A stretch of DNA of 64,000 bases from Tritrichomonas musculus (Eukaryota; Parabasalia; Tritrichomonadida; Tritrichomonadidae). Both the position numbers and the translations under genes were made by a program. Under the pieces are notes generated by a model. It saw nothing but the letters and a program-made list of their open reading frames with translations. It was not told where the DNA came from and made no database searches. Of the stretch, positions 29,893 to 40,005 are shown one piece after another; position 1 is the stretch's first letter, and every line of letters starts with the position of its first letter. The DNA lies in assembly GCA_039105265.1 (NCBI GenBank), contig JAPFFF010000050.1:682001-746000 (forward strand), in the 5' to 3' direction.

Positions 29893-32800
29893 TCACTCAA
29901 CAGTTCTATGAAGTCAAACCAGATCCACGTGAATGTACTACCATCACCACTGATAATAACATCTACTCATCGAAGATCATATGGGCTGATAACATCATGA
30001 CTATGCGTAGAGATCTGAACGTAGTTGGTGGTACCGTTGACGTACTCGCATATGACTACTCAGTGTTACGTGCTATCATCAATGGTATCCAAGAACAACT
30101 TCGATTACAAGCTGCGTATAACGAGTACATTGATTCCATTCGTAAAGGTTTAGCGATTGCTAGTGATATAATCACAATACTTTCAGGTGCAGTGAATATG
30201 GTTAAAGATCTATCAACTCTATCCATGACAGGTGAGAACATGAACATCAACACATATCGAACTGAAGACTTTACATTCCCTGGAATGGGTGGACCGAATG
30301 ATGATTACCCCGGCGGTAAACAACCGATTAGTGGTAAATTCCTCCTCGATATGGATACTAGCGCTGCTGGTCAAGTACTAAAACGATTCATTCCAACACA
30401 GACAGAGATTCCAGCAGCTACATCATCGTTAACTGCTACTGATTTGGTACTAAACGCGATGAACTCGTTAACTCAGATCGGTACTACAACCACGACATTA
30501 ATTGCTGGTGGTTTGACATTAGATCGAGTACCGGAAATGATTGAAGGTGTAAGAGTTATTCAACAATCGATACAAACTATTACTGATTCAGTTCGTGAAT
30601 TGCGTCGTAGATGGAGAGAACATCGCGATAACACCATTGTTGATCACACAGTCGAAAACACTGATGAGATGGAACTAGATGATTTAGATGTCGAAACACC
30701 AACAACTAGATTAACTCATGATACAACCACTAACGCCGGATCTGGATTTGGTGATCATAATCTGGAATCGTTATCGGATCTCACTGATGAAGAGTTGTTA
30801 GCGTTGAACTCATCTGATGTCCATGTTGATCAGATCGGTAATGATCTCATACTCATAACGAGTGTAACTACTGGTGAAGTGGTTTATATCAGAAGACGTG
30901 ATCATGTACAATCAATAACGACTCCAGAACGTATCAGATTCGATAGCAGACGTCGTGTAGATACCACCTCAACATGGTCTTATGATGGACGAACCGCGTT
31001 AGAAATAGAACAGATGTTATTGACTGATCGAATCCTATTCGAGAATACACATCCTGAACTCCAATTCGTTAGAAACAGTGATGTAGATACCGGTGTTGAT
31101 TGGACTGAAGTGAGAGATTCGAGTGGTAGAACTGTTGCGATCATCGATGTAACCATGCTGACTCGTACATCAGTTGACAGTGATGGAATATCTGTTAACA
31201 ATCATGGATCATCCGTTAACGTTAACTCAGATGGTATTCACGTAAATGATGATACTCGTGAACTCATCGCTAATGAATACAATGTGGTAGTAGTCAATCA
31301 CGAACTTACTCCAACGGATGATGCTGATGTAGTCATCCCTGGAACCACTATCACACTTGGCGATATCGAACAGATGGATTGGTTTCAACGTCATAGACTC
31401 GCTAATGAGATCCATGGATTAAGATTCAGAGATTCGCGAAGCGAACTTGGTTCCACTAACAATGATGATCACACAGAAGTGGTTTACAAAAACAATGTTA
31501 TTGGAGTTATCGATCGACGACATATCAATCAAGTAACCATCAATGATAATCAAATCACTCTCACTAATCCCGATAATCAACTAACACTCACTGATCATGA
31601 TATTCAATGGATGAGAGATCATGATGAACAACATCGATCAACATTACGTGGATTCATATCGAACATCAACAACCGATTAGAAGAGATCAACATGGATATG
31701 GAGTGGTTACTAGATCATCCGTCATTGACTGATCGTTATGTAGTCTGTAGAGGTTCACGTATATTGGTTCCGATAGTAGATGCTGTGTTGTATATACCAC
31801 GATCGATTCGCAAAGCTAGTACTTACTCATTAGAAGGTGAATCCATACCAAATAAACTCAGTCTACAACCCCTTATCGATTGGTGTAAGAGTACTGAATC
31901 TGATATATCGATTCCAGATGATAGTAACGAAGCTGTATCATTGAACTCATGCGTCAACATATGTAAGACATTTCGTGATACTATTAAGGGTCCATTAGAG
32001 TTGTTATCGTATAAGATTCAAGAGGTTGAATCCAATCAACCATCTACTAGCGGAGATAGCGAATTCGATACCGTCGATGGTTATCCCACATACTACGTCA
32101 AACATAGTGATATCACCACATACGAACCAACATCAACTGATTCAGTTCAAGATCCAGTCATCATCATGAAGATATCATTACCAAGTGAACTCAAGAGTAG
32201 GTTTACTACAACGGTTGATGTATTCAAGATTCATATGCGAAATCTATTGATATTGGATTGGCAAGGGAATGTATTGAACGATTTCATCATATCATTCGAT
32301 AACGGCAAATTCATATGTCCGGAGTTGACTCATAACAAAGCTCGTGATTGCTACACATACTCGACTCGTGAACGTGATGATCCAGAGATCATGTTCGATA
32401 AAGACCTCAACATAGAACCATACTCATGGTATCTCAATGGTGACATGACCATCCATAACTTACTGAATGATGACTCATTAGTATCACGTAAACCAGTTAT
32501 CAAATGCGATATCATCGATGCGAAGAACGCGCTGAGATTACAAGAATCTGATGTCTACTATTTCTATCGTCCGTCAATGATCACTTATGACGAACATGTT
32601 AAGTATGATGATACATTCGGAGACGAGATATTGGAGTATGAGTGTGAGTGTTATAAGATGGTTTATAAGATACCATCAACGTATGAGATACCAACTAATC
32701 TGACATTCAAGTTCAGTGAATACTGTTTCGGTAATACATGGTCGTTAACGTGGGATGGTAATAAATGGATCGGTGATGATATTCAAGGTCGATTCCAGAG

Positions 32801-35636
32801 TAAGATCATCAGTAAGTGTCAGAAACGTGATCCGAAACCAGATAACTATGGTTCAACTGGTTGTATCATAGCTGTTAAACGAGATACATTGAATAGTAGA
32901 GCGATTCGTGAAACAAACTCGAAAGGTCTAGCATATTCGTTACTTCGTACATGTATGCGTGATGATGGTGGTGTATACGAACCGTATATCAAGTTCAAAG
33001 ATGGTTCTGTCGTTAACGGATCTGATTATTCATTGAGTATTGGTTTCACATCAGCTGATTCATCAGTTAAGTTGGATGGATATGATCTCGCTTCAGTATC
33101 ATGTACTATTGGTAATTACTCGGCATCGAAGTTGAAGATCAGTGATATCGAACAGTTATATCTCGATCTGGTTCTACCTGGACAAGAACTCGTTAATCGA
33201 TTGTCTTTCACGATTGATGGTGATGAAGTTCATCGCAGTGGTTCCAACAACAATGGTTACGTTGATTTGAAAGGTGCATTGGATACAGTCGATAGAGTTG
33301 GTTATGTATGGAGTATGAGATCGAAGAATGACACTGGTCGTGATATCACCTTATATCTACGTCATGACTATACTGATCCAATTGATGAAGTTAACTGGGA
33401 TCCATCAACGAACGCGTTCGAGTATATCATTAAACAACAGTTCTATGAAGTATCACCGAATCCGAACGCATCTACAACACTGTATACTGATTTCAATATC
33501 ACATCATCGAAGATCATCACGGCTGATAATATAACAACAATGAGATCGGATTTGAATCTAGTGACGAACAACGTTGATATAGTATCATACGACGTCAAAG
33601 AGGTGAAGAGTAAAGTCGATGCACTTAGTTCAGAAATGGTTGATCAACAATCGAAGACCAAGTATCTACAGAAAGAGGTTGACAAGATCGATATGAAAGC
33701 TAATGTTGGTATCGCGTTGGGTGTAGCTGGATGTGTTATAGGTGCTACTGGATTGGGTGTCGCTGGTAAAGCGTTGTCGTTCGCATCGAAAGGTGTTGCT
33801 AATACAGTCGGTCGTGAGTTGGTGAATACTGTTACGAAGGTTAGTGATGTTGGTACTGATGTCGTTACAGACATGGCTGGTAAGTTGGTTGATGAGTTAC
33901 CGGATATTGGTGCTGATATATTCTTCGGTGATATGGTGTCAGTACCAGTTAGTCGAATGATGAAATCGCGAACGGTGTTATCGAATACAGATAAACTGAA
34001 TAAGATAATCGAATGGTGTGATCAAGAGTACGTACCAGTTGAAGACATGACATTCACTGATGAACTAGATGATCCATCTAAAGTTGCTATGACGTTGACA
34101 TCAACGATGGATATGTGTAAACGATTCAGACATACGATGAAACCGATGATCAAGACACTAGCACAGACAATGCAGTTATCGAGAGACGATGTAATTGATA
34201 TTGTTGGTAAGATTGATGGTATAGACAAAAATATCCAACTCGTTGCGGAAGATATTATCACTGATGGATCGATTAGAGTTAAACTCATGGTAAGAACAAT
34301 AAGTGAGTTCAATGATGTTGATTATGATGAACAGTATGTTTCATTAACGATCACTAATGGTGTCATATCTGAATATAATGGTACTGATACATTTCCATCA
34401 GCTACAATGGATGAGTCTTCAACACAGATCACTATATCGAATCCACAACACGTTCAAGTCACTGGTATCACGATTAAAGAGAACACATTGATCAGACACT
34501 TGGAGTTCACTACTGATGATATAGCGTATACATGTGATGTAGACGCATTACAAAAGAAGATAGATTCATTACATGATCAACTCGAACAGAATGATAAGTC
34601 ATTGGCTACTACACTGAATGAGTTTCCGACTGTAGATGAAGTTAACACAGCGTTGGATACAGTTAAGAATGAATCTGATAGTAAGTATCGAAACAAAAAT
34701 GATTTGATATATAAAGATGCTGTCGATGTACCTTTCGAAAATGTACAAGATAGTTCGGGATCATGGGAGGTCAAAATCAAATTGATCAGTGGAATTCGCC
34801 TTGTTGGAACAATATCAAATAACGATGGTTTTGTAAAAGAGTTTGATTATATGTTTGACTATGATGGTGTTATTACTGATGATGGAGTTAATGTCGATGT
34901 TGAAATTGATGGAACAACCTATAACTTGATCTATTATAAAAGTGATAGTAATGGTCTGTGCTTTTATATCGATAACGGGGAAGACTATTTCGATACCAAA
35001 TTAATATCAGCGGAAAGAATATTGAAACAAGATACAATAGCATTGAAAAGTGAGATTCCTGAACCTGTTGATTTGACCAATTATGCTACTATGAGTGATC
35101 TCGATGGATATGCGTTGAAGAGTGAGTTGAATAAATATGCTAAATCTCATCAAGATCTAGCCAAGTTAGTAGGTGATAATGTCGCTAAAATCGTAACAAT
35201 GAACAGTCAGATATCAAATCTACAGCAAGAGAACGAATCATTAAAAACTAAGTTAGACGCGTTGATGAATAAATTAACACGAATCAAGTACACATTCAGT
35301 GTAGCGAATAGTAATATCATTCGTTATCAATTCGAGAAACAACTTGACGAATATGATGGAACACTCTATTTGACTTATAACGAAACCAGAGATAATGTTA
35401 CCAGTGTAAACGAAATCAAAATCAGTATATCATTCAACGTTAATAATTCACCTAAGTTTGAATATCAATGTGAACCAACTAAGATCTGGTTAAACAATAT
35501 TGAATTTCCATTAAGTGGTAGCAATTTCGTGATCAATGCAACAGCTAATTACATAATGATTAACTCGACATTCTTTACATCAAATGGTATCTTAACTGCA
35601 GATAACACGAAGAATGTAATACATTCATTGGCGTAA
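29889..35636 (+). CDS. Giant duplicated fiber/spike-like protein
   Basis: 1915 aa, the largest Maverick gene. It begins QQFYEVKPDPRECTTITTDN..., and this module recurs near residue 1180 (QQFYEVSPNPNASTTLYTDF...). Each copy is followed by a hydrophobic helical segment (SDIITILSGAVNMV; GIALGVAGCVIGATGLGVAG), then an IDWCKS/IEWCDQ...MCK.FR.T.K module. The second unit also carries the domain found in the preceding 333-aa gene. The C-terminus has a long heptad helix (LAKLVGDN...LQQENESLKTKLDALMNKL), then a compact Tyr/Asn-rich domain, like a trimeric fiber knob. Likely a virion attachment or membrane-interacting protein; function is inferred from architecture only. Confidence 0.7.
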   Translation: MITQQFYEVKPDPRECTTITTDNNIYSSKIIWADNIMTMRRDLNVVGGTVDVLAYDYSVLRAIINGIQEQLRLQAAYNEYIDSIRKGLAIASDIITILSGAVNMVKDLSTLSMTGENMNINTYRTEDFTFPGMGGPNDDYPGGKQPISGKFLLDMDTSAAGQVLKRFIPTQTEIPAATSSLTATDLVLNAMNSLTQIGTTTTTLIAGGLTLDRVPEMIEGVRVIQQSIQTITDSVRELRRRWREHRDNTIVDHTVENTDEMELDDLDVETPTTRLTHDTTTNAGSGFGDHNLESLSDLTDEELLALNSSDVHVDQIGNDLILITSVTTGEVVYIRRRDHVQSITTPERIRFDSRRRVDTTSTWSYDGRTALEIEQMLLTDRILFENTHPELQFVRNSDVDTGVDWTEVRDSSGRTVAIIDVTMLTRTSVDSDGISVNNHGSSVNVNSDGIHVNDDTRELIANEYNVVVVNHELTPTDDADVVIPGTTITLGDIEQMDWFQRHRLANEIHGLRFRDSRSELGSTNNDDHTEVVYKNNVIGVIDRRHINQVTINDNQITLTNPDNQLTLTDHDIQWMRDHDEQHRSTLRGFISNINNRLEEINMDMEWLLDHPSLTDRYVVCRGSRILVPIVDAVLYIPRSIRKASTYSLEGESIPNKLSLQPLIDWCKSTESDISIPDDSNEAVSLNSCVNICKTFRDTIKGPLELLSYKIQEVESNQPSTSGDSEFDTVDGYPTYYVKHSDITTYEPTSTDSVQDPVIIMKISLPSELKSRFTTTVDVFKIHMRNLLILDWQGNVLNDFIISFDNGKFICPELTHNKARDCYTYSTRERDDPEIMFDKDLNIEPYSWYLNGDMTIHNLLNDDSLVSRKPVIKCDIIDAKNALRLQESDVYYFYRPSMITYDEHVKYDDTFGDEILEYECECYKMVYKIPSTYEIPTNLTFKFSEYCFGNTWSLTWDGNKWIGDDIQGRFQSKIISKCQKRDPKPDNYGSTGCIIAVKRDTLNSRAIRETNSKGLAYSLLRTCMRDDGGVYEPYIKFKDGSVVNGSDYSLSIGFTSADSSVKLDGYDLASVSCTIGNYSASKLKISDIEQLYLDLVLPGQELVNRLSFTIDGDEVHRSGSNNNGYVDLKGALDTVDRVGYVWSMRSKNDTGRDITLYLRHDYTDPIDEVNWDPSTNAFEYIIKQQFYEVSPNPNASTTLYTDFNITSSKIITADNITTMRSDLNLVTNNVDIVSYDVKEVKSKVDALSSEMVDQQSKTKYLQKEVDKIDMKANVGIALGVAGCVIGATGLGVAGKALSFASKGVANTVGRELVNTVTKVSDVGTDVVTDMAGKLVDELPDIGADIFFGDMVSVPVSRMMKSRTVLSNTDKLNKIIEWCDQEYVPVEDMTFTDELDDPSKVAMTLTSTMDMCKRFRHTMKPMIKTLAQTMQLSRDDVIDIVGKIDGIDKNIQLVAEDIITDGSIRVKLMVRTISEFNDVDYDEQYVSLTITNGVISEYNGTDTFPSATMDESSTQITISNPQHVQVTGITIKENTLIRHLEFTTDDIAYTCDVDALQKKIDSLHDQLEQNDKSLATTLNEFPTVDEVNTALDTVKNESDSKYRNKNDLIYKDAVDVPFENVQDSSGSWEVKIKLISGIRLVGTISNNDGFVKEFDYMFDYDGVITDDGVNVDVEIDGTTYNLIYYKSDSNGLCFYIDNGEDYFDTKLISAERILKQDTIALKSEIPEPVDLTNYATMSDLDGYALKSELNKYAKSHQDLAKLVGDNVAKIVTMNSQISNLQQENESLKTKLDALMNKLTRIKYTFSVANSNIIRYQFEKQLDEYDGTLYLTYNETRDNVTSVNEIKISISFNVNNSPKFEYQCEPTKIWLNNIEFPLSGSNFVINATANYIMINSTFFTSNGILTADNTKNVIHSLA

Positions 35637-35666
35637 CCAAAAATAGATGAATCGTTATTTTTGAAC

Positions 35667-36194
35667 TCATACGACTACATACTTCAGACATAAGTGATAT
35701 ACATTGACGAGATCGTTGAACTCTTTGTTATAGACTTGTTTGAAGTCAGTGACTATCTCACCAGACTCAGTAACGATCTTAATAGCATCGATCTTCTGTA
35801 TTGGTGATACTTTCGCGACACAACATCCAGGATTGTCATCAGTGTATATCTCAACATCACCACCTGTAACTGATTTGATGATTGATGCTAGATCTTGTTG
35901 TGGAACGATGATAGTATGTTTACTGATGAGATTACTGATCAGAGCTTTGTCTTGATCGAGTAGTATCTTCGCGTACGTTTCTAGAATGAGTGATCGGACA
36001 TCAACTTTCTCTAACTCCGTTGACGGTACATCGTTAAGTGTAATATCACGAGTGATGACTATATCTTCTTTACCATCATCACGTTTATTGATGAAGATGT
36101 TGTTATTGATATTGTTATTGGATTGCGATGCTGATGTCGGTTCGAGTGAAACATTTGCATTGACTCCAGTGTTGAGATTTCGCTTCTTAATCAT
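35667..36194 (-). CDS. Maverick protein of unknown function, 175 aa
   Basis: 175 aa from the ATG at 36194 (MIKKRNLN), which follows TATTTTAAAATCAATGAA; the frame extends 7 codons further but that part is the promoter box. N-terminal Asn/Ser-rich segment, then helical/acidic region, a GCCVAKVSP cysteine pair, and a hydrophobic C-terminus. It faces the giant fiber gene, with which it converges across 30 bp. No family recognised. Confidence 0.6.
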   Translation of the reverse strand: MIKKRNLNTGVNANVSLEPTSASQSNNNINNNIFINKRDDGKEDIVITRDITLNDVPSTELEKVDVRSLILETYAKILLDQDKALISNLISKHTIIVPQQDLASIIKSVTGGDVEIYTDDNPGCCVAKVSPIQKIDAIKIVTESGEIVTDFKQVYNKEFNDLVNVYHLCLKYVVV

Positions 36195-36227
36195 TTCATT
36201 GATTTTAAAATACATGGAATCCGTTGA

Positions 36228-36416
36228 TCAATACGAGTTAACATCATCTTTATAGAGTATCAACTGTTTAGCATTGACACATCTCGATGATTGATCAACC
36301 GCTACTAGATTCTCTTTCTTGTGAGTTGGTGGATGACGATATTCGGGTTTCGTTATTGGCGGATTCGGAGTCGTGCGTTGTTTATGAGACATGACTTGAA
36401 CGTTTCTGGATGACAT
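36228..36416 (-). CDS. Small basic Pro-rich Maverick protein
   Basis: 62 aa, basic, Pro/His/Lys-rich (TTPNPPITKPEYRHPPTHKKE). Preceded by TTTATTTTTCATTAA, the element's usual pre-ATG box, which supports a real gene despite its size. Unknown function. Confidence 0.55.
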   Translation of the reverse strand: MSSRNVQVMSHKQRTTPNPPITKPEYRHPPTHKKENLVAVDQSSRCVNAKQLILYKDDVNSY

Positions 36417-36444
36417 TTAATGAAAAATAAACAAACGAATCGAT

Positions 36445-36984
36445 TTAGATGAATTCACGTCGAAGTCCACGAATACCGAAATCATGACGTTTATGATATA
36501 TATCACGAATACATACCGTGTTTTTCTTACCGATGTGGAGTTTACGGAAATTCACTCCAGTATCATACCAAACATCTCCATCTTGATCCATGAAGTAACC
36601 ATCGAATTCGAATCCATTATACCATATGATCGGTACTACATCAATTGGTAAGTCATCAACATACTCACATTCAAATCCATTATATGATGAACAATTCATT
36701 GAATTCTGACTAGGTGTCACCCAACGAAGATTCGATATATGATTGTCTGTATAGTCTTTGTTTTTGTGATCGACTTGAGTTTTCGAATCAGGATCATCAT
36801 TCGTGATCCACTGGAAAGCTATTAAACGATGTTTACTACATATGATACAGTTTAAACTGACAGCGACGTATTTATTTCGAATCCACTCGGTAATGACGTA
36901 TCCATCATTCTTACGTCTGATCTGATAAGGATAGTCAGTATTGATTTCGTAATCATTGTCGAACTTCAATGTCTCCCAACTCAT
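36445..36984 (-). CDS. NUMOD4-HNH homing-type endonuclease
   Basis: 179 aa from the ATG at 36984 (MSWETLKF); the frame's first codon at 36993 is TTG. NUMOD4-like start (W..L.FDNDYEIN...YPYQIRRK), then an HNH core: HRLIAFQWI, then VDHKNKDYTDNHISNLRWVTPSQNS with the DH, N and H-N-L-RW signature, followed by further Asp/Gly-rich sequence. HNH genes of this type cut DNA to promote their own spread. It lies just downstream of the capsid gene and starts after TTATTTTTATCG. Related to the 63-aa protein at 25361. Confidence 0.85.
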   Translation of the reverse strand: MSWETLKFDNDYEINTDYPYQIRRKNDGYVITEWIRNKYVAVSLNCIICSKHRLIAFQWITNDDPDSKTQVDHKNKDYTDNHISNLRWVTPSQNSMNCSSYNGFECEYVDDLPIDVVPIIWYNGFEFDGYFMDQDGDVWYDTGVNFRKLHIGKKNTVCIRDIYHKRHDFGIRGLRREFI

Positions 36985-37035
36985 TTGTTTCAATTACGAT
37001 AAAAATAATAGTTTGTTACTAGTTCTATGAAATAC

Positions 37036-38622
37036 TTATCTACTAACGACATCGTATTGTCCGATCTCAACACAAGGCGGCATACCATTTGGTTGAACAT
37101 GAATGGATATGACAGTATCTTGTAACAATCCCATAATTGGAGGTGGTTTTGGACTGGCAGCAGCATAGAAACTATCTTCTGGAAGATCACAAACGATTTC
37201 GTAAGTGATTGGTGTATTACTGGTTTGACCTTGTTGGAATGTGTTATCGGTTTCAGTTGGAAGTCCGATAAAGAATGATGTAGTATCGTAACTAAAGTGT
37301 CTACGTGGTACATTCGGTTCTTCATCTTCAGTTCTGACGTACAACAATGATTGAACCACCTCTTTGTTGAACCCTGTTTGTTCACCGTTAACGTTCATAG
37401 CGTTCTGACATAGTTCGATGAACATTGGATCAGTACCATCAGTCGCGAATGGAATAGTTGGAACGACTCCATAACCACCACATCGTAACTGGAAGTTCGT
37501 AAACTTAGGGTTCTTGAATACAGTGTGATGAGTTGATTCTAATGGGAATAAGAAGAAGATTGAATCGACAAATCTTGGAGTAATGGTTTGAGTGGTTGAT
37601 CCATGACCGTTACCGAGACTCTTACTCATAGTCGTGAATGTCAATATCTGAGTTGGAAAGATGAGTTCTTGTTGAGTGTATCGTTGAACGAGTGATTGAT
37701 ATATATCATTATCGATACCAAAGTTGGGGATGACACTATACGCTTTATCAATCTCATAATTACGTTCAACTGTTATTCTACGAAGATCTGATTTTAATGT
37801 TGGATCTTCTATATCATTAAACATATATGCAGCATCACCGATTTGAACGAATTCAGATGTTATACCCTCCATTTTGAACTCTCTGTAGTTACCAATATCC
37901 GCAATCAACTCTTTAGATGGACCAACTGGACACCAAACCAAACCCTGTGTACCGAACATAACTTTGAGTTCGAATTTGCCAGCGAAAGCGGGTAGATACT
38001 TGATGTTACTGAGTGGTAAGAATCGGCGTAAATCGATCTTCAATGGTATTTTAACTTCATATATATCAGTTTCGGTAACAAGTTCTACGAACTCACCACA
38101 ATGAGCTATATTAAATTTACGATTATATATATCTTTATGACGAACTTTAGAGTAGATATCGGATCGTTTAGAAGCTTCATTAGCACCACACGCTGTCAAG
38201 AATGACTCTTCTGGACCAAAGTTTTGAGTGTATATGGAGATACCGTTAGAGAGGATCTCATATTTTTCGACTGAATCCATAGCGTCTTTGAATCCAACCC
38301 ATAATGTATTGAAATCATGACCATTTATTTTTTTCAGTGGACTGTTAATTGGATCACTCATGACTATTGTAATCTTCATCTGCGCTTTGATGAATCCGTT
38401 ATAGATATCAGCTGTGTTATCACATGTCGGACTGATAATGAATGTCGTGAATGATCCAGCATGAATAGGTGCTGATGGACTGTACGAAGCTTGCGCATCG
38501 ATAACGTACTTCTTATTAGTGTCTGACATGGCTATAGCATTATCGACTATATCGAAATAGCTAGCCACTTGAGTATTTACTTCGGCTGATGTCTTGTGAA
38601 AGACTTCGTTGTTGAATGTCAT
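37036..38622 (-). CDS. mcp: Major capsid protein, double jelly-roll type
   Basis: 528 aa, beta-rich, no membrane segments. Size, position between ATPase and fiber genes, and the string of strand-like segments (PIHAGSFTTFIISPT...DIYNGFIKAQMKITIVM; FAGKFELKVMFG; TQILTFTTMS; ITYEIVCDL) fit Polinton major capsid proteins, which build an icosahedral shell. The start follows ATATTTTTCTGTCAAGTAA. The C-terminus ends CVEIGQYDVVSR. Homology is called from context and overall pattern; a profile search would settle it. Confidence 0.7.
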   Translation of the reverse strand: MTFNNEVFHKTSAEVNTQVASYFDIVDNAIAMSDTNKKYVIDAQASYSPSAPIHAGSFTTFIISPTCDNTADIYNGFIKAQMKITIVMSDPINSPLKKINGHDFNTLWVGFKDAMDSVEKYEILSNGISIYTQNFGPEESFLTACGANEASKRSDIYSKVRHKDIYNRKFNIAHCGEFVELVTETDIYEVKIPLKIDLRRFLPLSNIKYLPAFAGKFELKVMFGTQGLVWCPVGPSKELIADIGNYREFKMEGITSEFVQIGDAAYMFNDIEDPTLKSDLRRITVERNYEIDKAYSVIPNFGIDNDIYQSLVQRYTQQELIFPTQILTFTTMSKSLGNGHGSTTQTITPRFVDSIFFLFPLESTHHTVFKNPKFTNFQLRCGGYGVVPTIPFATDGTDPMFIELCQNAMNVNGEQTGFNKEVVQSLLYVRTEDEEPNVPRRHFSYDTTSFFIGLPTETDNTFQQGQTSNTPITYEIVCDLPEDSFYAAASPKPPPIMGLLQDTVISIHVQPNGMPPCVEIGQYDVVSR

Positions 38623-38667
38623 TTACTTGACAGAAAAATATGATGGTTTAAGTCGACGGATTCATAC

Positions 38668-39300
38668 TTAACGTCGTATACGTGATCGAAATATGGGTTG
38701 TTCAATGACTGGTTCAGGTTCAGGTTCAACTGATTGTGGTTCAACTGGTTGTGGTGCAACTGGTTTCGATTCAACTGGTTCGGATTCAACTGACTCTGGA
38801 AACCCACTTTGTGGATTTTGCGTTGCAAACATTTCAGGTACATATCGACTACGAATACGCGATTTCGATAACTCTTTGTTGACGACATGTTTGATATACT
38901 GTTTCTGCTCTTTCTTGAATCTATCATTGCGGATCTCTTCACCGAGATTACGTAACTGTTCGAGTATTTCGAGATTAATCGTTGAATCTGGTCTAGTTGA
39001 TGGTATAGTACTACTAGATGTTCGCGGTCTACGTTGTTTGATTACAGGTGGTGGTGTTGATTCAGTTTCAGACTCGACATCGTTAGTAACATCGACAGAC
39101 TGTTTATCAACATCGACATCGACAGACTGTTTATCAACATCGTTATTGGTTTGATCTACTAATTTAGTCTCCCTCAACTTGACTATATATTTACCTTCTT
39201 TCTTGGTCGGAAACACTTCATATTCAGGATCTTCAATCCCTTGCAACCATCGTTGAATGATTTGATTTCGTTTCACTCCACGTACGTACTTAGAACTCAT
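38668..39300 (-). CDS. Virion-associated-like protein with Pro-Val-Glu repeats
   Basis: 210 aa. Basic N-terminus (SSKYVRGVKRNQIIQRWLQG), a KKEGKYIVKLRE strand pair, a tandem DVDKQSV repeat near 75-85, a disordered Ser/Thr/Pro middle, and near the C-terminus imperfect PVE(S/P)(K/Q)-type repeats before a final arginine-rich RSRIRR. Start after GATATTTTTGTTAAAATCAA. It sits directly upstream of the capsid gene (45 bp), suggesting a structural or scaffolding role; family unknown. The opposite strand is open only because of the repeats. Confidence 0.65.
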   Translation of the reverse strand: MSSKYVRGVKRNQIIQRWLQGIEDPEYEVFPTKKEGKYIVKLRETKLVDQTNNDVDKQSVDVDVDKQSVDVTNDVESETESTPPPVIKQRRPRTSSSTIPSTRPDSTINLEILEQLRNLGEEIRNDRFKKEQKQYIKHVVNKELSKSRIRSRYVPEMFATQNPQSGFPESVESEPVESKPVAPQPVEPQSVEPEPEPVIEQPIFRSRIRR

Positions 39301-39334
39301 TTGATTTTAACAAAAATATCATCACAGACAATAC

Positions 39335-39562
39335 TCACTTACGTTTGTTTTTACGAGTTTTGGATTTGCGTTTACTGGTTTTGATATATGGTACGGTTAC
39401 GTCATGAGTATTAGTGTTATCGTGATATCGTGTTGGTAATGATCTCGGTCTAGTGACTTCGTTATACATAGTACCAGGTCCAGATACGATAACAGAATTA
39501 CTCGATCTATACGCATTACTTCGTACTTTGCTTCCGCAAATTGTTCGATCTCTGCCACTCAT
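39335..39562 (-). CDS. Small very basic protein, core-protein-like
   Basis: 75 aa; the last 15 residues are almost all Lys/Arg/Ser/Thr (TSKRKSKTRKNKRK) and Arg is common elsewhere. Likely binds nucleic acid, perhaps packaged with the genome like adenoviral core proteins (inference only). It lies in the structural-gene cluster, 34 bp before the 210-aa gene. Confidence 0.55.
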   Translation of the reverse strand: MSGRDRTICGSKVRSNAYRSSNSVIVSGPGTMYNEVTRPRSLPTRYHDNTNTHDVTVPYIKTSKRKSKTRKNKRK

Positions 39563-39572
39563 TTATGATCCG

Positions 39573-39977
39573 TTAAATCCCCCGAAATGGAACGAATTTA
39601 TGAGGTTTCTTTCGCGAATCAGCTGCAGCTTGTGCTGTTGATGATCCACCTTGTTTTAATTCGCCACGCGCGAACTGTTCACTGATCTTCACGAGCTTGT
39701 CTTTGACCGACCCCTTTGGCATGTGACTGAATATGTTTGCACCTGCTGATGTAATAGCACCTAACGTTGGATTGAATGCAGTAGCAAATGGTGTTATCGC
39801 ATGTAACATAGTACCGATAGCTTTCGGATTATTCATAGCGAAGTTTTTAGCACCGATCAACCCCTTTTTGGTCGCATTCCATACTCTATGTACAGCGTTT
39901 TTAGCACCGATGAGCCCCTGATGGACATCACTTTTAAGTCTATTCCAACCACTTGTAACGAAACTCTTGAATCCCAT
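39573..39977 (-). CDS. Amphipathic/hydrophobic minor virion-like protein
   Basis: 134 aa. Two copies of a GLIGAKN motif in basic amphipathic stretches (about residues 21-50), then a hydrophobic Ala/Gly/Thr stretch (AIGTMLHAITPFATAFNPTLGAITSAGANIF), then a basic, Gly/Ser/Ala-rich tail. The layout recalls adenovirus pVI/pX-like minor proteins that interact with membranes or DNA, but no homology can be claimed. It begins after GTTTTTATGATTAATAAATC and precedes the basic 75-aa gene by 10 bp. Confidence 0.6.
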   Translation of the reverse strand: MGFKSFVTSGWNRLKSDVHQGLIGAKNAVHRVWNATKKGLIGAKNFAMNNPKAIGTMLHAITPFATAFNPTLGAITSAGANIFSHMPKGSVKDKLVKISEQFARGELKQGGSSTAQAAADSRKKPHKFVPFRGI

Positions 39978-40005
39978 GATTTATTAATCATAAAAACAAA
40001 CCAAT

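Noticed and set aside
36990-37385. 131-aa minus ORF
   Set aside because: Overlaps the major capsid gene in another frame; a shadow with no promoter box.
38693-39154. 153-aa plus-strand Gly/Ser/Thr-rich ORF
   Set aside because: Antisense of the Pro-Val-Glu repeat protein; composition is explained by the repeats.
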